A DNA stretch of 64,000 nt from Rhizobium mongolense USDA 1844 (GCF_000419765.1 NZ_ATTQ01000005.1:124001-188000), one strand, 5' to 3'; shown: positions 1 to 8,362, numbered from the stretch's first letter. Translations and numbers: made by a program. Notes: generated by a model from the letters alone, not told the origin.

Positions 1-667
1 GGCCGTGCTGGCGGGCATGGTGGGTGACGCCCATTTCGCCGATGCGCGAGCTCGGGACGACGCCGGCGACCCAGGCGGGGATGAAGCGGTGCATTTCACC
101 CATCAGCTTCACCTGCTTGATGATCGAGGCGCGGTAGATCTTCAGGCTGCAGCCATAGTCGTGCAGCTTCACGCCGGTGATGCGGCCGATCAGATAGTTG
201 GCGCACCATGAGGGAATCTTGCGCAGCAGCAGGCCGTCCTTGCGGTTCTTTCGCCAGCCGACCAGGAGATCGAGTTCACGGCGCTCGAGTTCGGAAATCA
301 TCGAAGGAATGTCCTTCGGATCATTCTGCAGGTCGCCGTCCATCGTTGCAATCAGCCGGCCTTGCGCCGTGTCGATGCCGGCCTGCATCGCAGCGGTTTG
401 GCCGAAGTTGCGCTGCAACTCCACAATCCTGAGCGCCAGCCCTTCACGCCCTAGATATTTGCGGGCGTTGACGAGCGTGGCATCCGTGCTGCCGTCATCG
501 ATCAGGATAATCTCCCACCGGTCAGGATAAGCGACCATCGCATCGCATATCCGTTCGACAAGCGGGCCGACGCTTTCTTCCTCGTTGAAGACCGGCACCA
601 CAAGCGAAAGTTCGAGCGACTGCGTTAGATCATTTGCGCTTTGCAGCGACTCTGACGTTGTCTGCAA
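1..667 (-). CDS. Glycosyltransferase family 2 (DPM1/GtrB-like), 3' end cut by window
   Basis: Probably transfers a sugar from a nucleotide donor to a membrane polyprenyl phosphate at the cytoplasmic face. The start is a TTG at 667-665 with AGGAG just upstream; no ATG gives a full N-terminus. Early residues read SLVVPVFNEEESVGPLVER, the usual GT-A fold opening. IILIDDGSTDAT and ATMDGDLQNDP follow, the latter carrying the donor/metal-binding DxD region. About 222 codons are visible; the C-terminal part, which holds membrane helices in GtrB-type enzymes, lies outside the window. A multi-pass membrane protein is divergently transcribed 74 bp away, a pairing that suits lipid-linked sugar export. 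The acceptor and sugar cannot be told from sequence. Confidence 0.9.
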   Translation of the reverse strand, partial: MQTTSESLQSANDLTQSLELSLVVPVFNEEESVGPLVERICDAMVAYPDRWEIILIDDGSTDATLVNARKYLGREGLALRIVELQRNFGQTAAMQAGIDTAQGRLIATMDGDLQNDPKDIPSMISELERRELDLLVGWRKNRKDGLLLRKIPSWCANYLIGRITGVKLHDYGCSLKIYRASIIKQVKLMGEMHRFIPAWVAGVVPSSRIGEMGVTHHARQHG

Positions 668-741
668 CTGTTATTGCTCCTAAAAGGCCGTGACGGCCAG
701 TCGAGCGGCGTTTTGGCCGCTGAAGTCAGGAAGCCTAGTAC

Positions 742-1704
742 ATGAACTCTCCGGTTGGCGCCAGCCGACAATCCTGGTTCGGACGCAATCGCATGACACT
801 GCTGACGGTCGTAATCGTCGCAGCCTATGCATTTTTCATCGAGTGGCTCTGGGGATGGTCGGCCATCATCGCCCAATGGGCCGGCGTCGGCGTGATGCCG
901 ATCCTCGTCGCTCTTGCATTATTGACCAGTACCTATTTCCTGCGGACATGGCGCATCCTCGATTACTTCCCGCGGGAGACGGCGGGCAGGTTCCGCACGC
1001 TTTTCCGGGTGACGCAGGTTCATAACCTGCTCAATATCATGATGCCGTTCCGCACCGGGGAGACGAGCTTTCCGGTTCTCATGCGCGCGGAATTCGGCAT
1101 TCCGCTGACGCGGGCAACCTCCGCCCTGCTTGTCATGCGTCTGCTCGATCTGCACGCGCTGCTTGCCGCAGCCGGCATCGGATTTGCGGCAGCCGCCCCG
1201 ATTGCCGTTCTGGCCTGGTTTTTGTGGGCCGCATTCCTGCTCTTGCCGATCACCGCTTTCCTGATCCGCAAGCCATTGCTTCGCTTCGGCTTCCGGCTCT
1301 TTCCCGCCAAGGCGCACGGCCTGCTGTCGGAGATCGAAAACGGCCTGCCCACAAATGCCACAGCCTTCGCGCGGGCCTGGGCGATGACGGCGGTGAACTG
1401 GCTGGTGAAGGTCGTCGTGCTCGCCTGGGCGCTTAGCCTCATGGGCGTTTCGCCGCTGACGGCGAGCTTCGGCGGCGCGCTCGGCGGCGAGCTTTCGTCG
1501 GTCTTGCCGGTCCATGCGCCGGGCGGCGTTGGCACCTATCCCGCGGGCATTACCGCAGGCGCCGTTGCCTTGGGTGCACCGGGCGGAAAGGCCGCGCTTG
1601 CAGCCCTGGCGCAGGCAAGCATCAACGCACATCTATTGATCATCGTCTCGGCCTTGACGGGAACAGCACTCTCACTGCCCCTCGGGCGCCGCCGCCAGCT
1701 CTGA
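742..1704 (+). CDS. Flippase-like integral membrane protein (UPF0104 / LPG synthase TM family)
   Basis: A 320-residue, very hydrophobic protein with about seven or eight predicted membrane segments. It contains the TFLR-type segment and the glycine-rich ELSSVLPVHAPGGVGTYPAG block typical of the lysylphosphatidylglycerol synthase transmembrane/UPF0104 family. There is no C-terminal aminoacyl-transferase domain, so a flippase-like role is likelier than lipid aminoacylation. It starts at ATG 742 with AGGAAG upstream, divergent from the glycosyltransferase. Its last 33 bases overlap the 3' end of the sigma factor gene on the other strand. The substrate is unknown; lipid-linked sugar is an inference from the neighbour. 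Confidence 0.8.
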   Translation: MNSPVGASRQSWFGRNRMTLLTVVIVAAYAFFIEWLWGWSAIIAQWAGVGVMPILVALALLTSTYFLRTWRILDYFPRETAGRFRTLFRVTQVHNLLNIMMPFRTGETSFPVLMRAEFGIPLTRATSALLVMRLLDLHALLAAAGIGFAAAAPIAVLAWFLWAAFLLLPITAFLIRKPLLRFGFRLFPAKAHGLLSEIENGLPTNATAFARAWAMTAVNWLVKVVVLAWALSLMGVSPLTASFGGALGGELSSVLPVHAPGGVGTYPAGITAGAVALGAPGGKAALAALAQASINAHLLIIVSALTGTALSLPLGRRRQL

Positions 1705-2916
1705 TATCCTCTTGCGCAGGAAAGCCAGCTCAGGCCCTTGCTGACAGAGGGACAGCGCGCGTTCATAGGCGGTGATCGCCTCCGCCGGTCGGCCGAGCTG
1801 GCGCAGGAAATCGGCGCGTGCGGCATGCGCAAGGTGATAGGTGCCGAGCTTTCCGGATGCCAGGATGCCGTCGATGATCTCAAGCCCTCTCTGCGGCCCT
1901 TCCGACATTGCGATCGCCACTGCACGGTTGAGTTCGACGATCGGCGAGGGCTGCGCCGTAATCAGCAGATCATAATAGGCAGCGATGCGCGGCCAATCCG
2001 TTGCCTCCGGCGTTGCGGCCTTAACATGTTCGGCGGCAATGGCCGCCTGGACAGTGTAGAGGCCGACCTCACCAGGTTCCATCGCCCGCCGCAGCAGGTC
2101 CAGACCTTCCTCTATCTTCCTGCGATCCCAGGTCGATCGATCCTGCTCTGCAAGCAGGATCAGGCTGCGGTCCTCAGCGCGCCGCGCCAGCCCGCGGGAG
2201 TCCTGCAGCAGCATCAGCGCCAGCAGGCCCTCGACATCGGGGTGCGGCAGCAAGTCCACCACCAGCCGCGCCAGCCGGATCGCCTCGGTCGTCAGGTCCG
2301 CCCGTACCACTTCTGTGCCCCAAGAAGCCGAATACCCCTCGTTGAAGACGAGGTAGATGACGTGTAGCACGCGGTCGAGGCGCTGCGGCAGTTCGTCGAG
2401 GTCCGGAACCTCGTAAGGAATGCGGTCGGAACGTATCTTGCTCTTTGCCCGCACGATCCGCTGTGCGACGGTCGGGGCCGGAACGAGGAATGCATGGGCG
2501 ATTTCCTCAGTCGTCAGGCCGCAGACTTCGCGCAGCGCCATTGCCATCTGCGCGTCGGATGGAATGGCCGGATGGCAGCAGGTGAAGATCAGCCGCAGCA
2601 TGTCGTCGCCGATAAGCTCCATGTCGCCGATCTCCGTAGCGTCGGCCTCGCCGTATAGGCTGTCCTCGATGTCCTTCAGCGACGCATCGAAGCGCGAGCG
2701 CCGTCGGATATGGTCGATCGCCTTGTGGCGGCCGGTGGAAACGAGCCATGAAAAGGGATTGCCGGGAACGCCGTCGCGCGGCCATGCGCGCGCGGCCGCC
2801 GCAAAGGCGTCGTGCAGGGCCTCCTCCGCCCGGTCGAAATCGCCGAGCAGGCGGATGAGAGTGGCGAGTACCCGTCTCGATTGCGACCGGTAGATGTCCT
2901 CGATCAATTTCTCCAA
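1672..2916 (-). CDS. ECF42-type RNA polymerase sigma factor with C-terminal TPR-like extension
   Basis: A 414-residue sigma-70 family factor. Region 2 lies at about residues 8-75 (DRAEEALHDAF at 28-38). Region 4 lies at about 122-165 (GLTTEEIAHAF, then APTVAQRIVRAKSKIR). A helical extension of about 240 residues follows. That long C-terminus and the DGPF genes directly upstream are hallmarks of group ECF42. The start is a TTG at 2916; the GGAG for it lies at the end of the preceding gene, whose stop is only 3 bp away, so translation is probably coupled. No anti-sigma factor gene is visible, as expected for this group, where the extension is thought to control activity. The last codons overlap the convergent membrane gene. 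Confidence 0.93.
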   Translation of the reverse strand: MEKLIEDIYRSQSRRVLATLIRLLGDFDRAEEALHDAFAAAARAWPRDGVPGNPFSWLVSTGRHKAIDHIRRRSRFDASLKDIEDSLYGEADATEIGDMELIGDDMLRLIFTCCHPAIPSDAQMAMALREVCGLTTEEIAHAFLVPAPTVAQRIVRAKSKIRSDRIPYEVPDLDELPQRLDRVLHVIYLVFNEGYSASWGTEVVRADLTTEAIRLARLVVDLLPHPDVEGLLALMLLQDSRGLARRAEDRSLILLAEQDRSTWDRRKIEEGLDLLRRAMEPGEVGLYTVQAAIAAEHVKAATPEATDWPRIAAYYDLLITAQPSPIVELNRAVAIAMSEGPQRGLEIIDGILASGKLGTYHLAHAARADFLRQLGRPAEAITAYERALSLCQQGPELAFLRKRISELAAAPEGQ

Positions 2917-2919
2917 ATG

Positions 2920-3279
2920 CTACTCCGGCAAAGTGAGTATCCGCACGGGCCGCAGTTCCACGGCGCCGACGCGTGCGGAGGGGATGCGTGCGGCAATCTC
3001 CTGCGCCGCTGCATCGTCCGGTGCTTGGATCACGTAGAAACCCGCAAGATGCTCCTTGGTTTCGACATACGGCCCATCGGTCGCCTGCAGTGCGTTATTG
3101 CGGACGCGCAGCACGGTTGCTTTCTCCGGCTTGTCCAGCGCATCGCAGTGGATCAGAGTGCCGTTGCGGCGCAGCCCTTCGTCGAAGCTGAAATGCGCTT
3201 TGACGAGTTCGCCAGTCTCCTTCGGCGTCAGCGTGCCGTCAACGTCTGCGGAATTGTAGGTCAGGCAAACATAACGCAT
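2920..3279 (-). CDS. YCII/DGPF domain protein, third of three
   Basis: A 119-residue protein of the YCII-related (DGPF) family, with the signature as TDGPYVETKEHLAGF in the middle. The start at 3279 (MRYVCLTYN) has GGAGAG upstream and fits the length of its two paralogues; a longer reading would run into the neighbouring gene. It lies 4 bp after one DGPF gene and 3 bp before the sigma gene, so it is operonic. DGPF proteins are small alpha/beta-barrel dimers of unknown biochemical role that co-occur with ECF42 factors. Function here is inferred only from that association. Confidence 0.9.
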   Translation of the reverse strand: MRYVCLTYNSADVDGTLTPKETGELVKAHFSFDEGLRRNGTLIHCDALDKPEKATVLRVRNNALQATDGPYVETKEHLAGFYVIQAPDDAAAQEIAARIPSARVGAVELRPVRILTLPE

Positions 3280-3283
3280 CGAC

Positions 3284-3643
3284 CTACTCTCCATCTTTGA
3301 TGGAATAGGCCGGGCGGATCTCGACAGAGGCATATTTCAGGATCGGGAAAGTCGAAACGATCGATTTCGCCACTTCCATGTCCCTGGCTTCGAGCAATAC
3401 GAAGCCGCCGAGGTGCTCCTTGATTTCTGCGAAGGGACCATCCGTCGCAACCGTCGTGCCGTTGCGGATGCGCAGAGTGACGGCTGACGCGGGCTCGCGC
3501 AGCGCAAGCGCAACCTGAAGGAAACCGCGCTCGCGCCACAGTTCGTCACTGACGATGCATTCCTGCGTCAGCGCCTCCCATTCTTCCTGCGGGACCAGAT
3601 TGCTTTTTTCGCTATCGAACCAGACCTGGCAAAGAAACTTCAT
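3284..3643 (-). CDS. YCII/DGPF domain protein, second of three
   Basis: A 119-residue YCII-family protein opening MKFLCQVWFDSEKS, with the canonical signature TDGPFAEIKEHLGGF. It ends 4 bp before the next DGPF gene and starts 11 bp after the previous one, with a GGAGGCACC ribosome binding site overlapping that junction. It is clearly paralogous to its neighbours (shared CQVWF start, TDGP and KEHLGGF blocks, EIRPAYS end), so the cluster arose by tandem duplication. Probably a target or partner of the linked ECF42 factor. Confidence 0.9.
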   Translation of the reverse strand: MKFLCQVWFDSEKSNLVPQEEWEALTQECIVSDELWRERGFLQVALALREPASAVTLRIRNGTTVATDGPFAEIKEHLGGFVLLEARDMEVAKSIVSTFPILKYASVEIRPAYSIKDGE

Positions 3644-3654
3644 GGGGTGCCTCC

Positions 3655-4005
3655 TCAGCCGAACGTGTAGACAGGACGAACTTCAATGCTGCCGAGTTTT
3701 GCCAGTGGAATACCGGCTGCGACACGGATCGCATCGTTCAGATCGTTGGCCTCGATCAGGATGAAGCCGCCGAGATGTTCCTTCGTCTCGGCATGGGGGC
3801 CATCTGTCACCGACACCTCGCCATTGCGGACACGGATGGTCATTGCACTCTTCGGCGATTGTAGAGCCTCGGCGTGGATCATGTGGCCGCTTGCGACAAG
3901 GTCCTCATCATAACGAAGCGAATCCCTGTCGAGCTTCTTCTTCTCCTCTTTCCTCATACGCTCGAGCACGGATGGCTTGAACCACACCTGACACAGATAT
4001 TTCAT
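3655..4005 (-). CDS. YCII/DGPF domain protein, first of three
   Basis: A 116-residue YCII-family protein (MKYLCQVWFKPS) with the signature drifted to TDGPHAETKEHLGGF; the fourth motif position is His rather than Phe or Tyr. It is the first gene of the operon. The leader holds TGTCGA (4068-4063) and CGTC (4045-4042) separated by 17 bp, matching the reported ECF42 promoter pattern, about 35 bp before the ATG. A GGAGG ribosome binding site precedes the start. Autoregulation by the downstream sigma factor is the natural reading. Confidence 0.9.
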   Translation of the reverse strand: MKYLCQVWFKPSVLERMRKEEKKKLDRDSLRYDEDLVASGHMIHAEALQSPKSAMTIRVRNGEVSVTDGPHAETKEHLGGFILIEANDLNDAIRVAAGIPLAKLGSIEVRPVYTFG

Positions 4006-4041
4006 CGCTTGCCTCCTCCGGGCTGCCGCTCACAGGCTGTT

Positions 4042-4068
4042 GACGAAGAGACTAGGCTGAAATCGACA
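4042..4068 (-). promoter_or_regulatory. Predicted ECF42-type promoter of the DGPF-sigma operon
   Basis: On the minus strand TGTCGA (4068-4063), a 17-bp spacer and CGTC (4045-4042). The ECF42 consensus as I recall it is TGTCGA at -35 and CG[A/T]C at -10. Distance to the ATG at 4005 suits a short leader. Confidence 0.55.
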
Positions 4069-4097
4069 GCAAAGAAAAAATCTTTGTTCGCCCGGAC

Positions 4098-4124
4098 TGT
4101 CGAAATCAGCGGCGCGCATTCGAC
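4098..4124 (+). promoter_or_regulatory. Predicted ECF42-type promoter facing the small membrane protein gene
   Basis: On the plus strand TGTCGA (4098-4103), a 17-bp spacer and CGAC (4121-4124), the same geometry as the divergent motif 30 bp away. The boxes also form a 7-bp inverted repeat, TGTCGAA (4098-4104) and TTCGACA (4119-4125), so an operator is an alternative. Confidence 0.5.
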
Positions 4125-4159
4125 AAAGCTCCATCGATAACATTGAAGGAGTGAAGGAC

Positions 4160-4378
4160 ATGGGCGTTCTGGAAGTCGCCATTGCAAGTCTCATCTGGGC
4201 ACGCCGCGGGGAGCAGCCTCGCGATGAGCTTTACGGGACAGATATTGGCCAGTTCCTTGGGCGGATGGTGGTTGCCCTTGCGGTGTTTGCAGCGGTCATC
4301 ACAGGACTGCAGATTGCGGCTGCACGCCCCGACGACCCGAAAATAATTGCGGATCGCACGGTGGCGGAAGCGAACTGA
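4160..4378 (+). CDS. Small single-pass membrane protein, unknown function
   Basis: A 72-residue protein with one clear membrane helix in the segment VVALAVFAAVITGLQIAAA and a short polar tail. ATG 4160 is chosen because AAGGA lies at 4146-4150; a GTG at 4151 would sit directly against that site. No family is recognised. It is divergent from the DGPF-sigma operon, and a mirrored ECF42-like promoter motif faces it, so it may belong to the sigma regulon. Its stop is 3 bp from the convergent amn stop. Confidence 0.7.
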   Translation: MGVLEVAIASLIWARRGEQPRDELYGTDIGQFLGRMVVALAVFAAVITGLQIAAARPDDPKIIADRTVAEAN

Positions 4379-4381
4379 GGC

Positions 4382-5887
4382 CTACTGAAAGGCCGTCTCG
4401 AAGAAGCTGCGAAGCTTGCGGGAATGCAGTGCCTCCGGCGGCATTGCCGCAAGCTTCTGGATGGCGCGGATGCCGATCTGCAGGTGCTGGTTGACCTGTG
4501 TTCGGTAGAAGGCGGTCGCCATGCCCGGCAGTTTCAGCTCGCCATGCAGCGGCTTGTCGGAAACGCAAAGAAGCGTGCCGTAGGGGACACGGAAGCGGAA
4601 GCCGTTGGCTGCGATCGTCGCCGATTCCATGTCGAGCGCGATGGCACGCGCCTGGGAGAGCCGTTTCACAGGGCCGCGCTGGTCGCGTAGTTCCCAGTTG
4701 CGGTTGTCGATCGTGCCGACGGTGCCGGTGCGCATGATGCGCTTCAGCTCGAAGCCTTCGTAGCCGGTGATTTCGGCGACGGCTGCTTCCAGCGCCACCT
4801 GCACTTCGGCAAGCGCGGGGATTGGCACCCAGACCGGCAGGTCGTCGTCGAGAACATGATCCTCGCGCATATAGGCGTGCGCCAGGACATAGTCGCCGAG
4901 CCGCTGGCTGTTGCGCAAACCGGCGCAGTGGCCAAGCATCAGCCAGGCATGTGGGCGCAGAACGGCCACGTGGTCGGTGATCGTCTTGGCGTTGGAGGGG
5001 CCGACGCCGATATTGATCATGGTGATCCCGGCATGGCCCTTTTTCTTCAGGTGATAGGCAGGCATCTGCGGCAGGCGGGGGGCCGTGGCATCGGTTTCCG
5101 GCTGGCACGATCCGGCATGGGTGATGATATTGCCCGGCTCGACGAAGGCCGTATAGCTGTCTTCGCCGCCGCCCTTGGCAATCGTCTCGCGCGCCCAGGT
5201 GCAGAACTCGTCCATATAGAACTGGTAATTCGTGAAAAGCACGAAGTTCTGGAAGTGCTGAGCGCTCGTTGCTGTGTAATGGGCAAGGCGGGCGAGCGAA
5301 TAATCGGTGCGCTGCGCCGTGAATGCGGCGAGTGGCGAGGGCTCGCCCGGCGGCGGGATATATTCGCCGTTGGCGATCTCGTCGTCGGTGGTATTGAGGT
5401 CCGGCGTATCGAAGAGGTCGCGCATCGGGATGTCGATGAAGGTCGAGGCGGACGCTTCGACATGCGCGCCTTCGCCGAAGGCGAAATGCAGCGGGATCGG
5501 CGTCGAGGATTCGGACACGACGATCGGAACGTTATGGCTCCTCATCAAGAGCGCCAGCTGTTCCTTCAGGTAGTGACGGAAAAGCTTCGGCCGGGTGACG
5601 GTCGTCGTATAGACGCCCGGTGCCGTCACATGCCCGTAGGAGAGGCGGGAGTCGACATGGCCGAAGCTGGTCGTCTCGATGCTGACTTGAGGGTAGAAGG
5701 CCCGGTAGCGCGAGGTAATCGGCGCGCCCTTGGCAAGCTCCGAAAAACTGTCGATCAGGAAGGTGGTATTGCGTTCGTAAAGCGCAGTCAGCGCATCGAC
5801 GGCCTGCGCTGGATCGTCGAAGCTTTGCGGTTCAAAGGCAGGTGGCGAGGAAATATCAAGAGGTAATGGAGAGATTCGTTTGCTCAT
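4382..5887 (-). CDS. amn: AMP nucleosidase
   Basis: Hydrolyses AMP to adenine and ribose 5-phosphate, adjusting cytoplasmic AMP pools and purine salvage. The 501-residue product has the N-terminal AMP nucleosidase domain (about 30-190) and a C-terminal purine nucleoside phosphorylase-like domain from about 270. The latter carries INIGVGPSNAKTITDH, LMLGHCAGLRNSQ, DMESATIAANGFRF and LCVSDKPLHGE, all features of the family. Length is close to the 484 residues of E. coli Amn. It is a single gene, convergent with the small membrane gene. Confidence 0.95.
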   Translation of the reverse strand: MSKRISPLPLDISSPPAFEPQSFDDPAQAVDALTALYERNTTFLIDSFSELAKGAPITSRYRAFYPQVSIETTSFGHVDSRLSYGHVTAPGVYTTTVTRPKLFRHYLKEQLALLMRSHNVPIVVSESSTPIPLHFAFGEGAHVEASASTFIDIPMRDLFDTPDLNTTDDEIANGEYIPPPGEPSPLAAFTAQRTDYSLARLAHYTATSAQHFQNFVLFTNYQFYMDEFCTWARETIAKGGGEDSYTAFVEPGNIITHAGSCQPETDATAPRLPQMPAYHLKKKGHAGITMINIGVGPSNAKTITDHVAVLRPHAWLMLGHCAGLRNSQRLGDYVLAHAYMREDHVLDDDLPVWVPIPALAEVQVALEAAVAEITGYEGFELKRIMRTGTVGTIDNRNWELRDQRGPVKRLSQARAIALDMESATIAANGFRFRVPYGTLLCVSDKPLHGELKLPGMATAFYRTQVNQHLQIGIRAIQKLAAMPPEALHSRKLRSFFETAFQ

Positions 5888-5951
5888 GGCGCATTATAGG
5901 TTGCCCTTTTTAACAAGCAAGCGACGCGCCTTCGGCCAGTTCGAGAATTAT

Positions 5952-6128
5952 TCAGCGGACGCCGGTGCAGAAGGGGCTTGTTACGTTGAGGCAGGTGTAG
6001 TTCGCACCGAAATGCGATTGTGCTCCGCCCCCGCCGCCGCGCACGACCGCTGCCGAAAATGTGATCGCGAAAACCGCCGCGAACAGCGTGATGACGGTGA
6101 AGCGTCTTGCGAGAATAAGCACGTCCAT
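5952..6128 (-). CDS. 58-residue putative secreted or membrane-anchored protein
   Basis: Reading minus from ATG 6128 to TGA 5952 gives 58 residues. They comprise a basic N-terminus, a hydrophobic stretch (FTVITLFAAVFAITFSAAVV), a five-glycine run and a polar tail with two cysteines (NYTCLNVTSPFCTGVR). A GAGGAAC ribosome binding site lies just before the ATG. The organisation suggests a signal peptide or anchor followed by a small periplasmic domain that might form a disulfide. A CTTATC/GATAAG hairpin lies at about 6148-6164 upstream. No family is recognised. Confidence 0.6.
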   Translation of the reverse strand: MDVLILARRFTVITLFAAVFAITFSAAVVRGGGGGAQSHFGANYTCLNVTSPFCTGVR

Positions 6129-6285
6129 GTTCCTCGGGGCGATATGCGTCTTATCGTTGAGATAAGTCTTGCCACACGCCGGCTGAACGGGTGCTGAGGT
6201 TCCGGTTCATTTGGCGTTCACAATGGTCGACGGCTTGAAGCCGGCGCTCCGCAACTTATGTGTCTAGTCCCGCAAAGGAGATTTC

Positions 6286-6987
6286 ATGACCGCACCGATT
6301 GAACTTTATTACTGGCCGACCCCGAACGGCTTTAAGATCAGCATCATGCTCGAGGAGCTCGGAGTTCCCTACGAGGTGAAGTACATCAACATCGGCAAGG
6401 GCGAGCAGTTCGCCCCCGACTTCCTGAAAATCGCGCCGAACAACCGCATGCCGGCGATCATCGATCCGGACGGTCCCGGCGGGGCGCCGATCTCCGTCTT
6501 CGAATCGGGCGCCATTCTCCAATATCTCGGCCGCAAATACGGCAAGTTCTATCCACAGGACGAGCGCACGCGCGTGCAGGTGGAAGAATGGCTCTTTTGG
6601 CAGGTCGGCGGCCTCGGCCCGATGGCCGGCCAGGCGCACCACTTCCGTAGCTATGCGCCGGAAAAGATCGAATACGGCATCAACCGCTACACGAACGAAG
6701 TGAACCGCCTCTACGGCGTGATGAACAGGCGGCTGGAAGGCCGCGGCTACTTCGCCGGCGACTACTCGATCGCCGACATGGCCTGCATCGGCTGGGTGAT
6801 CCCTTACGAGCGACAGGGACAGAACCTCAATGATTTCCCGAACCTTAAGGCCTGGTTCGAGCGTATGCATCAGCGCCCGGCGGTCTTGAGGGGTATCGAA
6901 GTCGGCAAGGAAGAGCGCGAACGCCAGGCAAATCTCGCCGAGGACAAGGAAGCGCAGAAGATTCTCTTCGGCCAGCGCGCCCGCTGA
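6286..6987 (+). CDS. Glutathione S-transferase, YfcG/nu-class-like
   Basis: A 233-residue GST. The N-terminal thioredoxin fold starts IELYYWPTPNGFKISIMLEE, followed by NNRMPAI with the cis-proline and an FESGAILQYLGRKYG glutathione-binding segment. The C-terminal helical domain has the conserved DYSIADMACIGW motif. The TPNG motif and overall length resemble the YfcG/YghU branch, which has glutathione-dependent disulfide reductase activity. AAAGGAG precedes the ATG. A hairpin terminator follows, so it is probably monocistronic. Physiological substrate unknown. Confidence 0.93.
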   Translation: MTAPIELYYWPTPNGFKISIMLEELGVPYEVKYINIGKGEQFAPDFLKIAPNNRMPAIIDPDGPGGAPISVFESGAILQYLGRKYGKFYPQDERTRVQVEEWLFWQVGGLGPMAGQAHHFRSYAPEKIEYGINRYTNEVNRLYGVMNRRLEGRGYFAGDYSIADMACIGWVIPYERQGQNLNDFPNLKAWFERMHQRPAVLRGIEVGKEERERQANLAEDKEAQKILFGQRAR

Positions 6988-7025
6988 AGGCAGTACCCAA
7001 GGGTAAAGCTTGAATGTCGAATGAA

Positions 7026-7067
7026 AGGGAAGGCCGCTCGAACCACGTTGTTAGGGCGGCCTTCCTT
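7026..7067 (+). terminator. Terminator-like hairpin after the GST gene
   Basis: GGAAGGCCGC (7028-7037) pairs perfectly with GCGGCCTTCC (7056-7065), extended by two weaker pairs, around an 18-nt loop. The following T-run is weak (TTGTTC). A separate inverted repeat, AAAGTCAGG (7136-7144) with CCTGACTTT (7175-7183), lies between here and the next gene. Confidence 0.6.
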
Positions 7068-7221
7068 GTTCAAGATACTTCAGCGGTGAGTTCGCGGATT
7101 TCGATTGTTGCAGAAGGTCGGTTGGCAATGTTGCAAAAGTCAGGCCCTGCGTGAAAATGGTGATAAAGCGAAAACCTGACTTTCGCTGAGGCTGTGCAGT
7201 TATTGCCGGCCGCTTTTGATT

Positions 7222-7560
7222 CTAAAGCCGTGTCCAGGTCTGCGACTTGCAGAGCACCTTAAGCACGCAGCCCTTCATCTTCAGCGAATTGCCGGAGAGG
7301 CTTCCCGAGCCGCTGTAGGTCTTGTCGTTCTTAGGGTCGGTGATCTCGCCGTTATAGGTGGCGCCGGTGCCGGCAAGTGTCCCGATCTTCTTGCCCGCGA
7401 ATTTGCCGGTTTTCAGCGTCACGCAGTAGCTGCCGCCGCAAGAAGCGATTTGGGCGGTTTCGCCCGAGGCCGTCTTCCAGTTGCCGACGATCGGCTCCTC
7501 CGCGCAAGCAAGGCTGGCTGAAAGCGCCATGGCGCCGGCGAGAATAAGTGTACGGATCAT
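7222..7560 (-). CDS. DUF2147-like secreted protein
   Basis: A 112-residue protein with a signal peptide ending near ASLACA (residues 1-19) and a mature part starting EEPIVGNWKTASGETAQI. The GNWKT opening, the CVTLKTGKFAGKKIG stretch and the K-NDKTYSGSGSLSGNSLKMKGCVL ending fit the DUF2147 family, small periplasmic beta proteins of unknown role. Four cysteines lie in the mature region. The start at 7560 follows a strong GGAGGAAAGG site; earlier in-frame codons lack one. Monocistronic. Confidence 0.8.
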   Translation of the reverse strand: MIRTLILAGAMALSASLACAEEPIVGNWKTASGETAQIASCGGSYCVTLKTGKFAGKKIGTLAGTGATYNGEITDPKNDKTYSGSGSLSGNSLKMKGCVLKVLCKSQTWTRL

Positions 7561-8001
7561 CCTTTCCTCCCTGATGTCCTGAGCGCGGCGAAAATAACTG
7601 ACGCGAACGTAAAGGTAAACAGGCCGCGATCGTGAAATTTCGCTGATTTCCAAGGTGCTTTTTCGCCGAATTGTTTCCAGCTCGCTTGTTGCGGACTGAT
7701 TTCGTGGTGAACGAAAGGTTGATTTTCAAACGTGAATCTTTCGTAAAATTGTTTGGAAAGTCCTTAATGTGCAGGGACTCCGATGTTTAACGAAAACCCA
7801 ATTTTACCAAGCGTTTGCACTTTGTTTGTCGCAAATTAATCATGCATTTTAGGCGTTTTTTGAAAGCGTACCGGCATAGTGGAGCCATCAAACGAGCGGG
7901 GCAAACCCGCCGGACCGAAGGGACCGAAAGCTGCGATAGACGGCAGGGCCCGGAAGGTAAAACAGGGCAAGTCGATAGCAGACTAAACAGGGATTGAACC
8001 G
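7561..8001. other. Intergenic region, no gene supported
   Basis: A 441-bp AT-richer stretch between divergent genes. It presumably carries both promoters. Short frames crossing it show no recognisable protein and no ribosome binding site. Confidence 0.6.
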
Positions 8002-8268
8002 ATGGCACGCTTTGAAATGCACAATGCTGAAATGGCCACCATGGGTGGCGACAACAACGCCGATATCTTCTGCGAAATGGGCCTGATGTATGCAACGGGC
8101 CGCGGCTGCGACGTTGATCTCGTCGCCGCGCACAAGTGGCTGAACATCGCCGCGATCAAGGGCAACGACCGCGCTGCCGAACTTCGCGCCGATGTCGCCG
8201 CCACGATGGACAAGATGCAGCTCGCCGCGGCGCTCCGCGCTGCCCGTGAGTGGATGACGGTCCACTAG
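8002..8268 (+). CDS. Short Sel1-repeat (TPR-like) protein
   Basis: An 88-residue protein with a single Sel1-like repeat: ADIFCEMGLMYATGRGCDVDLVAAHKWLNIAAIKGNDRAAELRADV (about residues 18-63). The spacing of Gly, Tyr and A-H-K-W residues is typical. It has no signal peptide, so it is probably a cytoplasmic adaptor. A good rho-independent terminator follows. Interaction partners are unknown. Confidence 0.8.
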   Translation: MARFEMHNAEMATMGGDNNADIFCEMGLMYATGRGCDVDLVAAHKWLNIAAIKGNDRAAELRADVAATMDKMQLAAALRAAREWMTVH

Positions 8269-8362
8269 ACCGTCTCCGGCGCGAAGGAACAATTGAGAGA
8301 AATAACAACCTCAAAAGAGGGACTGGCGGGCACCTTGGACGGGGCCGGGGCCGGGAGAACGG

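Noticed and set aside
4856..5866. 336-codon plus-strand frame opposite amn
   Set aside because: Antisense shadow; amn has all family motifs.
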